Shown: positions 51,921-60,548 of the stretch, piece by piece
Layout of the letters: each line of letters begins with the position of its first letter
Position numbering within the stretch: the first letter of the stretch is position 1
DNA from: Nocardioides furvisabuli
Lineage (GTDB): Bacteria; Actinomycetota; Actinomycetes; Propionibacteriales; Nocardioidaceae
Direction: 5' to 3'
Assembly: GCF_021083185.1 (NCBI RefSeq)
Contig: NZ_JAIGQB010000008.1
Coordinates: forward strand, 1 to 64,000
Length of the DNA: 64,000 nt
Position numbers and translations under genes: made by a program
The notes under the pieces: model-generated
Database searches by the model: none
The model's input: only the letters and a program-made list of their open reading frames with translations
What the model was told of the DNA's origin: nothing

Positions 51921-53227
51921 CGTCGACCCGCTGGCGCAACTGGTCCGGCCTCGAGGAGGCGGCTCCCCGAGAGGTCGTGACGCCGACCTCCGTCGAGGCC
52001 GTCGTCGGGGCCGTGCGCCACGCATGCGAGGCCGGGACCACCGTCAAGATGGCCGGCACCGGTCACTCGTTCACCGCGATCGCCGCCCCCGAGCACACGA
52101 TGCTGCGACCCGACGGGATGCACGGCGTCGTCGAGGTCGACCGACAGGCGATGACCGTGACGGCACGCGCCGGCACCCCGCTCAAGGACCTCAACCTCGC
52201 CCTGGAGCGCCTGGACCTCTCGCTGCACAACATGGGTGACATCGCCGAGCAGACCCTGGCCGGGGCCACGTCGACCGGCACCCACGGCACGGGCGGCACT
52301 GCCGCCGGACTGTCCGCCCAGCTCGCGGGCCTCGAGCTGGTCACCGGCACCGGCGAGGTGCTGCGGGCCTCGGCCGACGAGAACGCCGACGTCCTCGAGG
52401 TGGCCCGCGTCGGGCTCGGCGCCCTCGGCATCCTGACGAGCCTCACCTTCCACGTCGAGCCGCTCTTCGTGGTCGAGGCCCACGAGCAGCCGATGACGTG
52501 GGACGCCGCGCTCGCGTCGTACGACGAGATGGTGGCTGCGGCGCACCACGTCGACATGTACTGGTTCCCCCACACCGACGCGATGGTGGTCAAGCAGGAC
52601 GTCCGCACCGACCTCGAGCCCGGCGAGCAGGAGCCGCCGTCGCGCCTGGCGGCGTGGTGGGAGGACGAGCTGGTCTCCAACACCGTCTTCGGCGCGCTGT
52701 GCCGCATCGGCTCGCGGTCACCGGGCCTGGTCCCGCGGATCAACCGCGTCGCCGGCCGGGCACTCTCCGAGCGCCGCTACAGCGACCTCGCGCACCGCGT
52801 CTTCGTCAGCCCGCGCCGGGTCCGCTTCCGCGAGATGGAGTACGCCGTCCCGCGCGAGGTCGGCCTGGACGTGCTGCGCGAGTGCCGCCGGGTGATCGAG
52901 GCGAGCGACTGGCGCATCGCCTTCCCCGTCGAGGTCCGCACCGCTCCCGCCGACGACGTGCCGTTGTCGACCGCCCACGGTCGCGACAGCCTCTACCTCG
53001 CCTTCCACGTCCCGGCCGACACCGACCACCGGGCCTATTTCGGGGGGCTCGAGCCGCTGCTGCGCGAGGCCGGCGGTCGACCCCACTGGGGGAAGGTCCA
53101 CACGCGCACGGCCGCGGACCTGGCGCCGGCGTACGACCGGTTCGACGACTTCCTCGCGATGCGCGACCGGCTCGACCCGCACCGGGTCTTCGCCAACTCC
53201 TACCTCCGCCGCGTGCTGGGCGACTGA
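51917..53227 (+). CDS. FAD-binding lactone oxidase (D-arabinono-1,4-lactone oxidase family)
   Basis: A 436-residue VAO-type flavoprotein. The FAD domain has VKMAGTGHSFTAIAAPEHTM, with the His of G-H-S that often binds FAD covalently, and GATSTGTHGTGGTAAGLSAQ. The C-terminal ALO domain ends RPHWGKVHTRTAADLAPAYD and DPHRVFANSYLRR, typical of aldonolactone oxidases and related alditol oxidases. It oxidises a lactone or sugar alcohol with O2 or another acceptor. It is coupled to the MFS transporter, which may bring its substrate. Confidence 0.92.
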   Translation: MTSTRWRNWSGLEEAAPREVVTPTSVEAVVGAVRHACEAGTTVKMAGTGHSFTAIAAPEHTMLRPDGMHGVVEVDRQAMTVTARAGTPLKDLNLALERLDLSLHNMGDIAEQTLAGATSTGTHGTGGTAAGLSAQLAGLELVTGTGEVLRASADENADVLEVARVGLGALGILTSLTFHVEPLFVVEAHEQPMTWDAALASYDEMVAAAHHVDMYWFPHTDAMVVKQDVRTDLEPGEQEPPSRLAAWWEDELVSNTVFGALCRIGSRSPGLVPRINRVAGRALSERRYSDLAHRVFVSPRRVRFREMEYAVPREVGLDVLRECRRVIEASDWRIAFPVEVRTAPADDVPLSTAHGRDSLYLAFHVPADTDHRAYFGGLEPLLREAGGRPHWGKVHTRTAADLAPAYDRFDDFLAMRDRLDPHRVFANSYLRRVLGD

Positions 53228-53284
53228 GCCGTCGGCCACCTCGCAGCGTGTCCCTGGTGCCTGGACGAGTCGTGTGGTCACGGC

Positions 53285-53310
53285 GCAGGCAGTGAGCCTG
53301 CTGTCTGTTC
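53285..53310 (+). terminator. Probable rho-independent terminator after the lactone oxidase gene
   Basis: GCAGGC-AGTGA-GCCTGC, a 6-bp stem with a 5-nt loop at 53285-53301, followed by TGTCTGTTC. It is 58 bp after the stop codon. The stem is short but the T-rich tail is notable for this GC content. The rest of the gap to 53490 holds no gene. Confidence 0.5.
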
Positions 53311-53490
53311 TCCACCAGCCGGATGTTCGCAGGCTGCGGACCGTCGAGACAGCCACTTGACTCTCGCAACCCGACGAACGCAGACAACCAACCACGAGGT
53401 CGGCGCGTCACACCGAGGACCGTCGCATGCGACGTACTGTCACCGACACGCTGCCCACCGTCATCGGGGGTGGCTCACCCAGGGGGAACC

Positions 53491-54519
53491 GTGCTTCGAC
53501 GTTCGACCACGCTTGTTGTCACCGCGCTTGTGACGGGGGCGCTGGGCGCACCGTCGTCGGCGGCGTCGGACACTGACCGGACCTGCCAGGGCCGCCCGGC
53601 CACGATCGTCGGCACTGGCCCGGACATCCAGGGCACGCCGGGTGATGACGTCATCGTCACCGGCACCTCCCAGGTCATTTACGCTCTCGCTGGGAACGAC
53701 CTGGTGTGCGTGAGCCCGACCGCCTTGCGCGTGTACGCGGGCGACGGCGATGACGTGGTGGTCGCGTCCGAGGCTGGGACACAGATGAGTGCCTATCTCG
53801 GTGCTGGTCTCGACCGCTACCTCGGGGGACCTGGCAACAACGGTCCCGTCTCAGCCGCGCTCAATCAGAACGTGGTGTACGCGGACGGCACGGATGACAC
53901 CGTGACAGACGCCGACTGGGCGATCCTGACGGTCACCGCGCCTGCGACCGGGACACGTGGCACCTACACCGGTGGCGGGATCGCCGTCTGGTCGGCCGAC
54001 CAGGACGTGGAGATCGACCTGGACACCAACATGGTGACGGTCGGGGGGGTCCATGCGGTCGACCTGTCTGGCATCGACGGCGCGAGCGTAGTCGCGCCGC
54101 GCGCGGTGTTGCGAGGCAACGCCGAGGCCAACCTCCTCTTCGGTCTGGGATGCGATGTGCTGTTCGTCGGAAGAGGCGGAAACGACCGCCTCAGCGGTGG
54201 AGATGGGAACGAGGACGGCCCTGAGGCCCAGATCAAGTCGGAGTGCGTGGGCATGAGAGCCACGATGCGTGGTGGATCCGGCGACGACAGCATCAGGGGG
54301 TGGCTGGGCCGCAACCGGCTGGTCGGGAACGCAGGCAATGACGAACTCCAAGGTCGCGCCCGATCAGACGTGCTTCTCGGTGGCAGCGGCCGCGACGACC
54401 TCAGGGGCGGGGACGGGTCGGACGTGCTCCGCGGAGGCGGCGGTCGCGACACAGCCGACGGGGAGAATGGCCGCCAGGACCGCTGCGATGCCGAACGCGA
54501 GCGTCGCTGCGAACGCTGA
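53491..54519 (+). CDS. Exported RTX-like calcium-binding repeat protein
   Basis: A 342-residue exported protein from GTG 53491, with AGGGGG 4 nt upstream. Signal peptide LRRSTTLVVTALVTGALGAPSSAASD is cut near residue 28-30. The mature protein has glycine/aspartate nonapeptide-like repeats (GTPGDDVIVTG, GDGDDVVVA, GRGGNDRLSGGDG, GSGDDSIRG, GGSGRDDLRGGDGSDVLRGG), the beta-roll type that binds Ca2+. The GC is a little lower than in its neighbours. It has an unknown role, perhaps on the cell surface. An alternative GTG lies at 53470. Confidence 0.82.
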   Translation: MLRRSTTLVVTALVTGALGAPSSAASDTDRTCQGRPATIVGTGPDIQGTPGDDVIVTGTSQVIYALAGNDLVCVSPTALRVYAGDGDDVVVASEAGTQMSAYLGAGLDRYLGGPGNNGPVSAALNQNVVYADGTDDTVTDADWAILTVTAPATGTRGTYTGGGIAVWSADQDVEIDLDTNMVTVGGVHAVDLSGIDGASVVAPRAVLRGNAEANLLFGLGCDVLFVGRGGNDRLSGGDGNEDGPEAQIKSECVGMRATMRGGSGDDSIRGWLGRNRLVGNAGNDELQGRARSDVLLGGSGRDDLRGGDGSDVLRGGGGRDTADGENGRQDRCDAERERRCER

Positions 54520-54626
54520 AGCCACCTAGGTCTGACGATCGCCCTCGGCGCTCATCGGGATGAGCGGACAACACCCCGACTTCCGGTGGCTCCGGTCAAC
54601 GGGCTCGCCCATGGGGACACACCCGG

Positions 54627-55262
54627 TCAGACGTTCGCCGGTCCCTTGGGCAGCGGGGCGCGCCAGCCGCGCACGAGCGCCAGCAGCCGCCAGCCGAGGC
54701 AGGTCGTGAACCCTGCCGCGGCGACCACGAGCAGCGGCACGTCCGTGCGGTCGAGCAGCACCGCGACGGTCGCGCCGGCGAGCGCGGGTGTGGCGTAGAG
54801 GACGCCCTCGAAGATCACCGGCACGCTCCCCGAGAGCACGTCGCGGAGCATGCCGCCGCCGATGCCGGTCAGCATGCCCATGAGCGCGGCGGGCAGGGGG
54901 TCGAGGCCGTAGTCGACCGCCTTGAGGGCGCCGGTGACGCAGAAGAGCGCGAGCCCGAAGGCGTCGAAGAGGGTGACGACCCGCTCGAGCCGGCCCACCG
55001 TGGGGTGGAAGACGAAGGTCAGCAGGCCGGCCGCAACCGGGACGAGGAGGTAGCGCCAGTCCGCCAGCGCGGCGGGTGGCGTCGCGCCGATCAGCACGTC
55101 GCGGATGAAGCCCCCGCCGAGCCCGGTGACCCCGCCCAGGACCAGCGCGGCGAAGAGGTCGAGGTTCTTGCGCACCGCCACGAGCGCGCCCGCCACTGCA
55201 AAGGCGAAGATGCCGACGAGGTCGAGGACGACGAGCGTCGCGGCGAACTCGGTCACGGGCAC
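54627..55262 (-). CDS. TRIC-type cation channel (UPF0126)
   Basis: A 211-residue membrane protein with seven helices as two similar halves. The half-motifs are GVTGLGGGFIRDVLIGATPP and MLTGIGGGMLRDVLSGSVPV, the G-G-G-x-x-R-D signature of the YadS/TRIC family, prokaryotic trimeric intracellular cation channels. GTG 55262 and 55256 are both possible starts. It is divergent from sepH across a 186-bp gap that holds a hairpin. About 105 bp between it and the RTX-like gene hold nothing I recognise. Confidence 0.9.
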   Translation of the reverse strand: MPVTEFAATLVVLDLVGIFAFAVAGALVAVRKNLDLFAALVLGGVTGLGGGFIRDVLIGATPPAALADWRYLLVPVAAGLLTFVFHPTVGRLERVVTLFDAFGLALFCVTGALKAVDYGLDPLPAALMGMLTGIGGGMLRDVLSGSVPVIFEGVLYATPALAGATVAVLLDRTDVPLLVVAAAGFTTCLGWRLLALVRGWRAPLPKGPANV

Positions 55263-55303
55263 GCCCGAAGGCTAGATCGCGCTGCCGCCCTCCCGCCAAC
55301 CAG

Positions 55304-55335
55304 CGGTCAGGGGTGGACGACCCCACCCCTGACCG
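55304..55335. promoter_or_regulatory. 13-bp stem hairpin in the TRIC-sepH divergent region
   Basis: An inverted repeat with left arm CGGTCAGGGGTGG and right arm CCACCCCTGACCG, loop of 6 nt (ACGACC). It lies upstream of both divergent genes, where a terminator is not expected. It could be an operator or a 5'-leader structure. The right arm is about 114 bp before the sepH start. Confidence 0.45.
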
Positions 55336-55448
55336 GGCGGGTCCCGGCGCGCCGCAGGCGCAACCCGGCCCCGGCCCCGCGCTGGCGTAGGCTCGACTCG
55401 ATCGGATGCCTCGCATCGATGACCACCTCAGGCAGGAGCCCGCCGTCC

Positions 55449-56429
55449 ATGGCCAAGCTGACGTTCACCGGACGCAGCAAGGACGGCAAGCGCCTGCTGC
55501 TGGTGGACGAGTCGGGCCAGGAGCACACCCTGGTGATCGACGCCCGGCTCCGCCGCGCCTTCACCGGCGCACCCGAAAGCAACGGCCAGTTGGAGATCCC
55601 GATGGAATCAACCCTCCGTCCCCGCGACATCCAGACGCGCATCCGGGCAGGTGAGTCGCCCGAGGCGGTCGCCCACGCCGCCGGGACGTCGGTGGAGAAG
55701 ATCATGGCGTTCGCGGCGCCCGTGATGGCAGAGCGCGCCCACGTCGCCGAGCGCGCCCAGCTCGCCTCCGTACGCCGCCGCGCCACCGAGTCCGGCGCCC
55801 GGACCCTCGGCGAGGCGGTCGCCGCGCAGCTGCGGGCGCACAACGCCGACCCGGGCAGCGTCGAGTGGGACGCCTTCCGCCGCGAGGACGGCCGCTGGAC
55901 CCTGACCGGCCTCTACGACGTCGCCGGCCGCACCGGTGCCGCGACCTTCTCCCACGACCCGCGCGGCAACTTCGTGACCGTGGACGACGAGGACGCCCGC
56001 TGGCTGGTCGGCGACGCCGCCCCGGCGACACCCGCCGGGCCCGCCTCCGACGACCTGGCCCTCGCCCGCCAGCGCCGCCTCAGCGCCGTCGACGGCGACG
56101 TCCCGCTCGGCGAGGACGCCATCGAGATGGTGGCCGACGGCGCGGTGGCCGACGCCGGGGCCGACGCCGGGGCCGGGGCCGACGAAGAGTCCCCCAACGA
56201 GACCACGATGGAGATCTCCGGCGCGCTCGGCTCCGAGCAGTCGATCGAGGCCTACCTCGAGGGCACCGACGGCACCTTGTCGGACGAGCCCGAGCCCGAG
56301 CCGGCGCCCCGGCCCGAGCAGCCGGCTGCGCAGGCGCCTGCCGAGCCGGTCGCCAAGCCCAAGAAGCGCGGTCGCGCGTCGGTCCCGAGCTGGGACGAGA
56401 TCATGTTCGGCGGCGGCAAGGGCGACTGA
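55449..56429 (+). CDS. sepH: Septation protein SepH
   Basis: A 326-residue actinobacterial cell-division protein. The N-terminal DUF3071 domain (residues 1 to ~170) starts MAKLTFTGRSKDGKRLLLVD and contains a helix-turn-helix-like stretch RPRDIQTRIRAGESPEAVAH. In Streptomyces SepH binds FtsZ and promotes filament assembly. The middle and C-terminal part is disordered, acidic and repetitive (ADAGADAGAGADEE, EPEPEPAPRPEQPAA) and ends with the conserved motif VPSWDEIMFG. It lies 4 bp before the MOSC gene. Confidence 0.95.
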   Translation: MAKLTFTGRSKDGKRLLLVDESGQEHTLVIDARLRRAFTGAPESNGQLEIPMESTLRPRDIQTRIRAGESPEAVAHAAGTSVEKIMAFAAPVMAERAHVAERAQLASVRRRATESGARTLGEAVAAQLRAHNADPGSVEWDAFRREDGRWTLTGLYDVAGRTGAATFSHDPRGNFVTVDDEDARWLVGDAAPATPAGPASDDLALARQRRLSAVDGDVPLGEDAIEMVADGAVADAGADAGAGADEESPNETTMEISGALGSEQSIEAYLEGTDGTLSDEPEPEPAPRPEQPAAQAPAEPVAKPKKRGRASVPSWDEIMFGGGKGD

Positions 56430-56433
56430 GGCG

Positions 56434-57267
56434 GTGCGGCTGGTCCGTCTCAACGTCCATCCCCTGAAGTCCGCAGCGATCCGTCCGGTCGGGTCGGCCG
56501 CCGTGCTGGCCCGTGGCCTCGTCGACGACCGCTCGTGGATGCTCGTCGGCCCCGACGACCGCCTGGTCTCCGCGCGGGAGCTGCCGGCGCTGTTCCGCGT
56601 CGTCGCCGACACCCCGGCGACCGATCCCACGGTGTCGTCGGCGCTGCGGCTGCGTGCCGTCGGCCACCGGGACCTGGCCGTCGACCTGCCCGGCGGCCCC
56701 GAGGTGCTGGTGCACCTGTTCTCCCTCGACCTGCCCGCGACGCCCGCCGGTCCGGAGGCCGATGCGTGGCTGCGCGACGTGCTCGGGACCGACGTACGCC
56801 TCGTGTGGTGCCACGACCCGACGCGCCGCCGGCTGCAGCCCGGCTTCTCCTCCCCCGCTGACCACACGGCGTTCGCGGACTCGTTCCCGGTCACGGTCGC
56901 CTCCCTCGCCTCGCTGCGCCGGCTGGACGACTGGATCCTCGAGCGGGCGCTCGAGGAGGGCGAGGAGCCGCCGGAGCCGCTTCCGGTCGAGCGGTTCCGT
57001 GCCAACCTGGTCGTCGACGGCGACGAGCCGTTCGCGGAGGACCGCTGGGCCGAGGTCCGCGTCGGCGAGGTCCGCTTCCGTGTCGCCAAGCCGGTCGGTC
57101 GCTGCGTGATGGCCACCCTCGACCCTGCCACGCTCCGCACGGCGAAGGAGCCGACCCGCACCCTGGCGCGGCACCGCCTCGTCGACGGCAGGACGCTCTT
57201 CGCCGCTCACCTCGTCCCGCTGGCCGAGGGCACGATCCGGGTCGGCGACGAGGTCACCGCACGCTGA
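56434..57267 (+). CDS. MOSC-domain protein
   Basis: A 277-residue protein with an N-terminal MOSC_N beta-barrel (VRLNVHPLKSAAIRPVGSAA, GLVDDRSWMLVGPDDRLVSA) and a C-terminal MOSC domain (ERFRANLVVDGDEPFAEDRW, KPVGRCVMATLDPATL). The conserved Cys in GRCVM is the expected molybdenum cofactor-sulfur ligand. Family members include the mARC/YcbX reductases, which reduce N-hydroxylated compounds with a ferredoxin-like partner. No [2Fe-2S] domain is fused here. Its stop codon abuts that of the convergent sulfurtransferase. Confidence 0.92.
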   Translation: MRLVRLNVHPLKSAAIRPVGSAAVLARGLVDDRSWMLVGPDDRLVSARELPALFRVVADTPATDPTVSSALRLRAVGHRDLAVDLPGGPEVLVHLFSLDLPATPAGPEADAWLRDVLGTDVRLVWCHDPTRRRLQPGFSSPADHTAFADSFPVTVASLASLRRLDDWILERALEEGEEPPEPLPVERFRANLVVDGDEPFAEDRWAEVRVGEVRFRVAKPVGRCVMATLDPATLRTAKEPTRTLARHRLVDGRTLFAAHLVPLAEGTIRVGDEVTAR

Positions 57268-58092
57268 TCAGCGACCCGTCGCCACGGGCCGCCCGCGGTC
57301 GGTGATCCAGCCGCTCCAGCTCCCGGGGTAGAGCGCGGCGCGGACGCCGGCGACCTCCATCGCGAGCACGTCGTGGGCAGCGGTCACCCCCGACCCGCAG
57401 TAGGCGGCGACCGTCGTCGCGTCGGTGGCGCCCACCCGGGCGTACACCGCGCGGAGGTCCTCGGGCAGACGGAACCGGCCGCGCGCGTCGAGGTTCTCGG
57501 TCGTCGGGACGTTGACGGCGCCGGGGATGTGCCCGGCGACCGGGTCGACGGGCTCGGACTCCCCGGCGAAGCGCTCCGGCGCGCGGGCGTCGACGAGCAC
57601 GTCGACCTCGCGCACGTCGTCTGCCCCGACGACGGGCATCCGGACGTCCGCCGCCGCCGTGAAGTCCCCCGGGGCGGTCTGCACCGCGCCCTGCTCCACG
57701 GGGTGGCCGGCCTCGCGCCAGGCGGTCCAGCCGCCGTCGAGGACGCGTACGTCGTCGTGGCCGCGGTGGCGCAGCAACCACCAGGCCCGCGCCGCAGCCC
57801 GCCCCTGCCAGTCGTCGTAGACCACGACGGACCGTCCGTCGCGCACGCCTGCGCGCCGCATCGCGGCCTCGAAGGTGCCGACGTCCGGCAGCGGGTGCCG
57901 GCCCCCGGCGCCCGGTGGCGCGGCCAGGTCGGCGTCGAGGTCGACGTACGCCGCTCCCGGGACGTGGCCGGCCTCGTGCAGCCCGCGGCCGGGCGGGCCG
58001 CCCATCACGTAGCGCACGTCGAGCACGGTGACATCGTCGAGCGTCGCCGCCAGCTCCTCGGGACCGATGAGCGGGCTGAAGTCGTGGTCCAT
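57268..58092 (-). CDS. sseA: Thiosulfate/3-mercaptopyruvate sulfurtransferase
   Basis: A 274-residue protein with two rhodanese domains, starting MDHDFSPLIGPEELAATLDD. The first (residues ~8-125) is the inactive one (VVYDDWQGRAAARAWWLLR). The second (residues ~150-270) has the active-site loop AAYCGSGVTAAHDVL, typical for mercaptopyruvate sulfurtransferases. It moves sulfur from 3-mercaptopyruvate or thiosulfate to a thiol or cyanide. Thymidine kinase is divergent, 54 bp away. Confidence 0.93.
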   Translation of the reverse strand: MDHDFSPLIGPEELAATLDDVTVLDVRYVMGGPPGRGLHEAGHVPGAAYVDLDADLAAPPGAGGRHPLPDVGTFEAAMRRAGVRDGRSVVVYDDWQGRAAARAWWLLRHRGHDDVRVLDGGWTAWREAGHPVEQGAVQTAPGDFTAAADVRMPVVGADDVREVDVLVDARAPERFAGESEPVDPVAGHIPGAVNVPTTENLDARGRFRLPEDLRAVYARVGATDATTVAAYCGSGVTAAHDVLAMEVAGVRAALYPGSWSGWITDRGRPVATGR

Positions 58093-58146
58093 GCCCGGCA
58101 CGGTAGCCGCAGGTCGGCACCCGGGCTGTGACAAGATCGGCCGGTC

Positions 58147-58800
58147 ATGGCTGAACTGCACTTCTTCACGGGCACGATGGACTCCGGCAAGTCGACGCTG
58201 GCGCTCCAGACCAACCACAACCACGCCGCCCGAGGACGCGTCGGCCGCATCTTCACCACCCACGACCGCTCCGGCGCGGCGGTCGTCTCGAGCCGGCTGG
58301 GCCTGACCCACGACGCGCTCGAGGTCGGCACCGACTTCGACTTCTGGGCCTACGTCGTCACCACGCTCACCCGCGGCGGTCGCATCGACTACCTCATCTG
58401 CGACGAGGCCCAGTTCTACTCCGCCGACCAGATCGACCAGCTCGCCAAGGTCGTCGACGAGCTCCAGATCGACGTGTTCGCCTTCGGCATCCTCACCGAC
58501 TTCCGCAGCGTCCTCTTCCCCGGCAGCGCACGCCTCGTCGAGCTCGCCGACCGGATGAACGTGCTCCAGGTCGAGGCGCTGTGCTGGTGCGGCAAGCGCG
58601 CCACCCACAACGCTCGCACCGAGAACGGTGCGATGGTCACCGACGGCGAGGTGATCGTCGTCGGCGACGTCGAGCAGGCCGACGAGCCGCCCGCGGACGT
58701 GGCCTACGAGGTCCTGTGCCGCCAGCACCACCGTCGCCGGCTGACCGCCGCCCGGGCGAAGGCCGTCAGCCTGGCCCCGGAGCCGCTGCCCTTCGGCTGA
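58147..58800 (+). CDS. tdk: Thymidine kinase (type II)
   Basis: A 217-residue enzyme that phosphorylates thymidine to dTMP in salvage. P-loop FTGTMDSGKSTLALQ is at residues 7-20; the Walker B-like DEAQF is in YLICDEAQFYSADQ; the catalytic E is there. The zinc lasso is LCWCGKRATHNAR plus EVLCRQHH. The thymidine-binding loop follows in GEVIVVGDVEQADE. It is close in the genome to dut, which works in the same dTTP route, although 11 kb separate them here. Confidence 0.94.
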   Translation: MAELHFFTGTMDSGKSTLALQTNHNHAARGRVGRIFTTHDRSGAAVVSSRLGLTHDALEVGTDFDFWAYVVTTLTRGGRIDYLICDEAQFYSADQIDQLAKVVDELQIDVFAFGILTDFRSVLFPGSARLVELADRMNVLQVEALCWCGKRATHNARTENGAMVTDGEVIVVGDVEQADEPPADVAYEVLCRQHHRRRLTAARAKAVSLAPEPLPFG

Positions 58801-58808
58801 GGCCGGTC

Positions 58809-59930
58809 TCATCCCACGAGGATGGGGATCAGCATCTCGGTCGACGTGAGGGAGCCGTGCAGCCCGACGAGGGTGTCCTCGTAGGCGAAGTCGCGGGTGG
58901 AGACGATCGCGGTGTCGCCGTGGCAGGCGACCATCACGTCGCCGAGCCGGGGCAGCACGCGCGCGTCGACCGCCCCGAACCATCCCCGGTCGACGGCGTC
59001 CTCGCGGGCCAGGACCGTCGCCCGCTCCCCCAGCACCTCACGCCACGTGGTGAGGACGTCGTCGACGGCGCGCCCGGAGCAGTAGAGGTGGCGGAAGCGG
59101 GCCTCGCCACCGAGCAGCCACACCCCGTCGCGCATGCCGTCGACGGCGTCGACGTCCACGCGTGCGTCGCGCGGGCTGTCGACCATGCCGTGGTCGGCCA
59201 CCACCAGCAGCCGGGTCGCGGCGGGCAGCGCCTCGCGCAGCTGCTCGGCCTCGGCGTCGACCATCGCGAGCTGCTGGAGCCACTGGGTGGAGGCCACACC
59301 GAACTTGTGGCCGGTCCAGTCGAGGTCGGAGTCGTAGACATAGGTCAGCGACGGCTGGCGGGCCGACGCGCTGACGGTCGCGGCGATCCGCTCACCGACG
59401 CGGTCCGCGCCGACGTACGTCGCCCCACGCTGCGAGGCCACCGTGAGCCCGGAGCCGTCGAAGTCGCGCTTGTTGACCGACGTGACGTGCACGCCGGCAT
59501 CCGCCAGACGCCCGAAGGCGGTGGGGTGCGGCTGCCACTCCAGCGGGTCGATGCCGTTGTCCCACCCGAGGTGGTTGAGCAGCCGGTCGGTGCCGGGGAT
59601 GCGGGCGGTGAAGCCCACCAGCCCGTGGGCGCCGGGCACCAGGCCGGTGCCGAGCGAGGTGAGCGAGGTCGCGGTCGTCGAGGGGACCCCGGCGGTGCCG
59701 GTCGAGCCACCCTCGAGGAGGGAGGAGAGGTACGGCGCCACGTGCGCATGGCGGGCGAGGAGCTCGGCACCCATGCCGTCGACCAGGAACACGACGTACG
59801 ACGGCGCGGGCGGCAGCTCGAGGCCCACGGGGTGACCGTCCAGGGGTGCGCCGAGCGCGCGGGCCACGGACGGCACCACGTCGGCGAGCGAGCGGTCGCC
59901 GTACGCCGGCGGGGTGAACGCGCCCGTCAC
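58809..59930 (-). CDS. Alkaline phosphatase-superfamily phosphodiesterase/pyrophosphatase
   Basis: A 373-residue protein from GTG 59930. It belongs to the nucleotide pyrophosphatase/phosphodiesterase type: metal site and nucleophile in YVVFLVDGMGAELLARHA and GVPSTTATSLTSLGTGLVPG (Thr), then YVYDSDLDWTGHKFG, ATRLLVVADHGMVD, and a late His in VACHGD/LVGLHGSLTSTE. No signal peptide is visible. The substrate is unknown. The gene is 11 bp after the DUF5998 stop codon on the same strand. Confidence 0.9.
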   Translation of the reverse strand: MTGAFTPPAYGDRSLADVVPSVARALGAPLDGHPVGLELPPAPSYVVFLVDGMGAELLARHAHVAPYLSSLLEGGSTGTAGVPSTTATSLTSLGTGLVPGAHGLVGFTARIPGTDRLLNHLGWDNGIDPLEWQPHPTAFGRLADAGVHVTSVNKRDFDGSGLTVASQRGATYVGADRVGERIAATVSASARQPSLTYVYDSDLDWTGHKFGVASTQWLQQLAMVDAEAEQLREALPAATRLLVVADHGMVDSPRDARVDVDAVDGMRDGVWLLGGEARFRHLYCSGRAVDDVLTTWREVLGERATVLAREDAVDRGWFGAVDARVLPRLGDVMVACHGDTAIVSTRDFAYEDTLVGLHGSLTSTEMLIPILVG

Positions 59931-59940
59931 CGGGGAGCGT

Positions 59941-60522
59941 TCATCCGCGGGTGCGCGCGGACAGCGCGTCGGAGAAGGCCAGCAGCCCCGCGACCGCGTC
60001 CGAGCCCTCGGCAGCCGCGGAGACCCGCAGGGTGTAGTCGTCGCCGGCCAACGTGCCGGTGTAGCCGTGGTCGGCATCGCACTCGGGGTCCGAGCACGCC
60101 GCGGGCTCGAGGTCGAGGCGACCCACGCCGCCCCACCCGATGGTCAGCACGGCCTCGGCCGGCGGCGCGACGCCCTTGGTCGGGTTGGCCACCATGCGGG
60201 TCACCACGACGGTGCGGATCGACGTCAGCGTGACCGCCTCGGTCGTGGTCGAGGTGTAGGGCTCGGGCAGCAGGTCGTCGCCGGGGTGCTCGTCAGTGTG
60301 GGCGATCACCAGCCGGGTCGGGGTCAGCAGCAGCGCCGTGAGGTGGCGGCGCACCTCTTCGTGGTCGAAGGTCGTCTCGTGGTGCACGAAGTAGGAGACG
60401 ACCTCCTCACCGCCTGCGGCCGAGAAGACGCCGTCAGCGACGACCTCGGGGTAGTAGCCGGTGCGGTGGATCTCCTTGCGGAGGTCCTGGGAGACGTCCG
60501 CGTCACGGGTGGAGCGAGGCAT
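59941..60522 (-). CDS. DUF5998 protein
   Basis: A 193-residue soluble protein: DLRKEIHRTGYYPEVVADGV, HHETTFDHEEVRRHLTALLL, TPTRLVIAHTDEHPGD and the late Cys pair ACSDPECDADHGYTGTL, which match the actinobacterial DUF5998 family. The repeated strands suggest a PH-like/YokE-like fold. Function is not known. In many actinobacteria it lies between the phosphodiesterase and the acetyltransferase gene, as here. Confidence 0.9.
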   Translation of the reverse strand: MPRSTRDADVSQDLRKEIHRTGYYPEVVADGVFSAAGGEEVVSYFVHHETTFDHEEVRRHLTALLLTPTRLVIAHTDEHPGDDLLPEPYTSTTTEAVTLTSIRTVVVTRMVANPTKGVAPPAEAVLTIGWGGVGRLDLEPAACSDPECDADHGYTGTLAGDDYTLRVSAAAEGSDAVAGLLAFSDALSARTRG

Positions 60523-60548
60523 GGTGGCAGTCTGTCACGCATGCGGCC

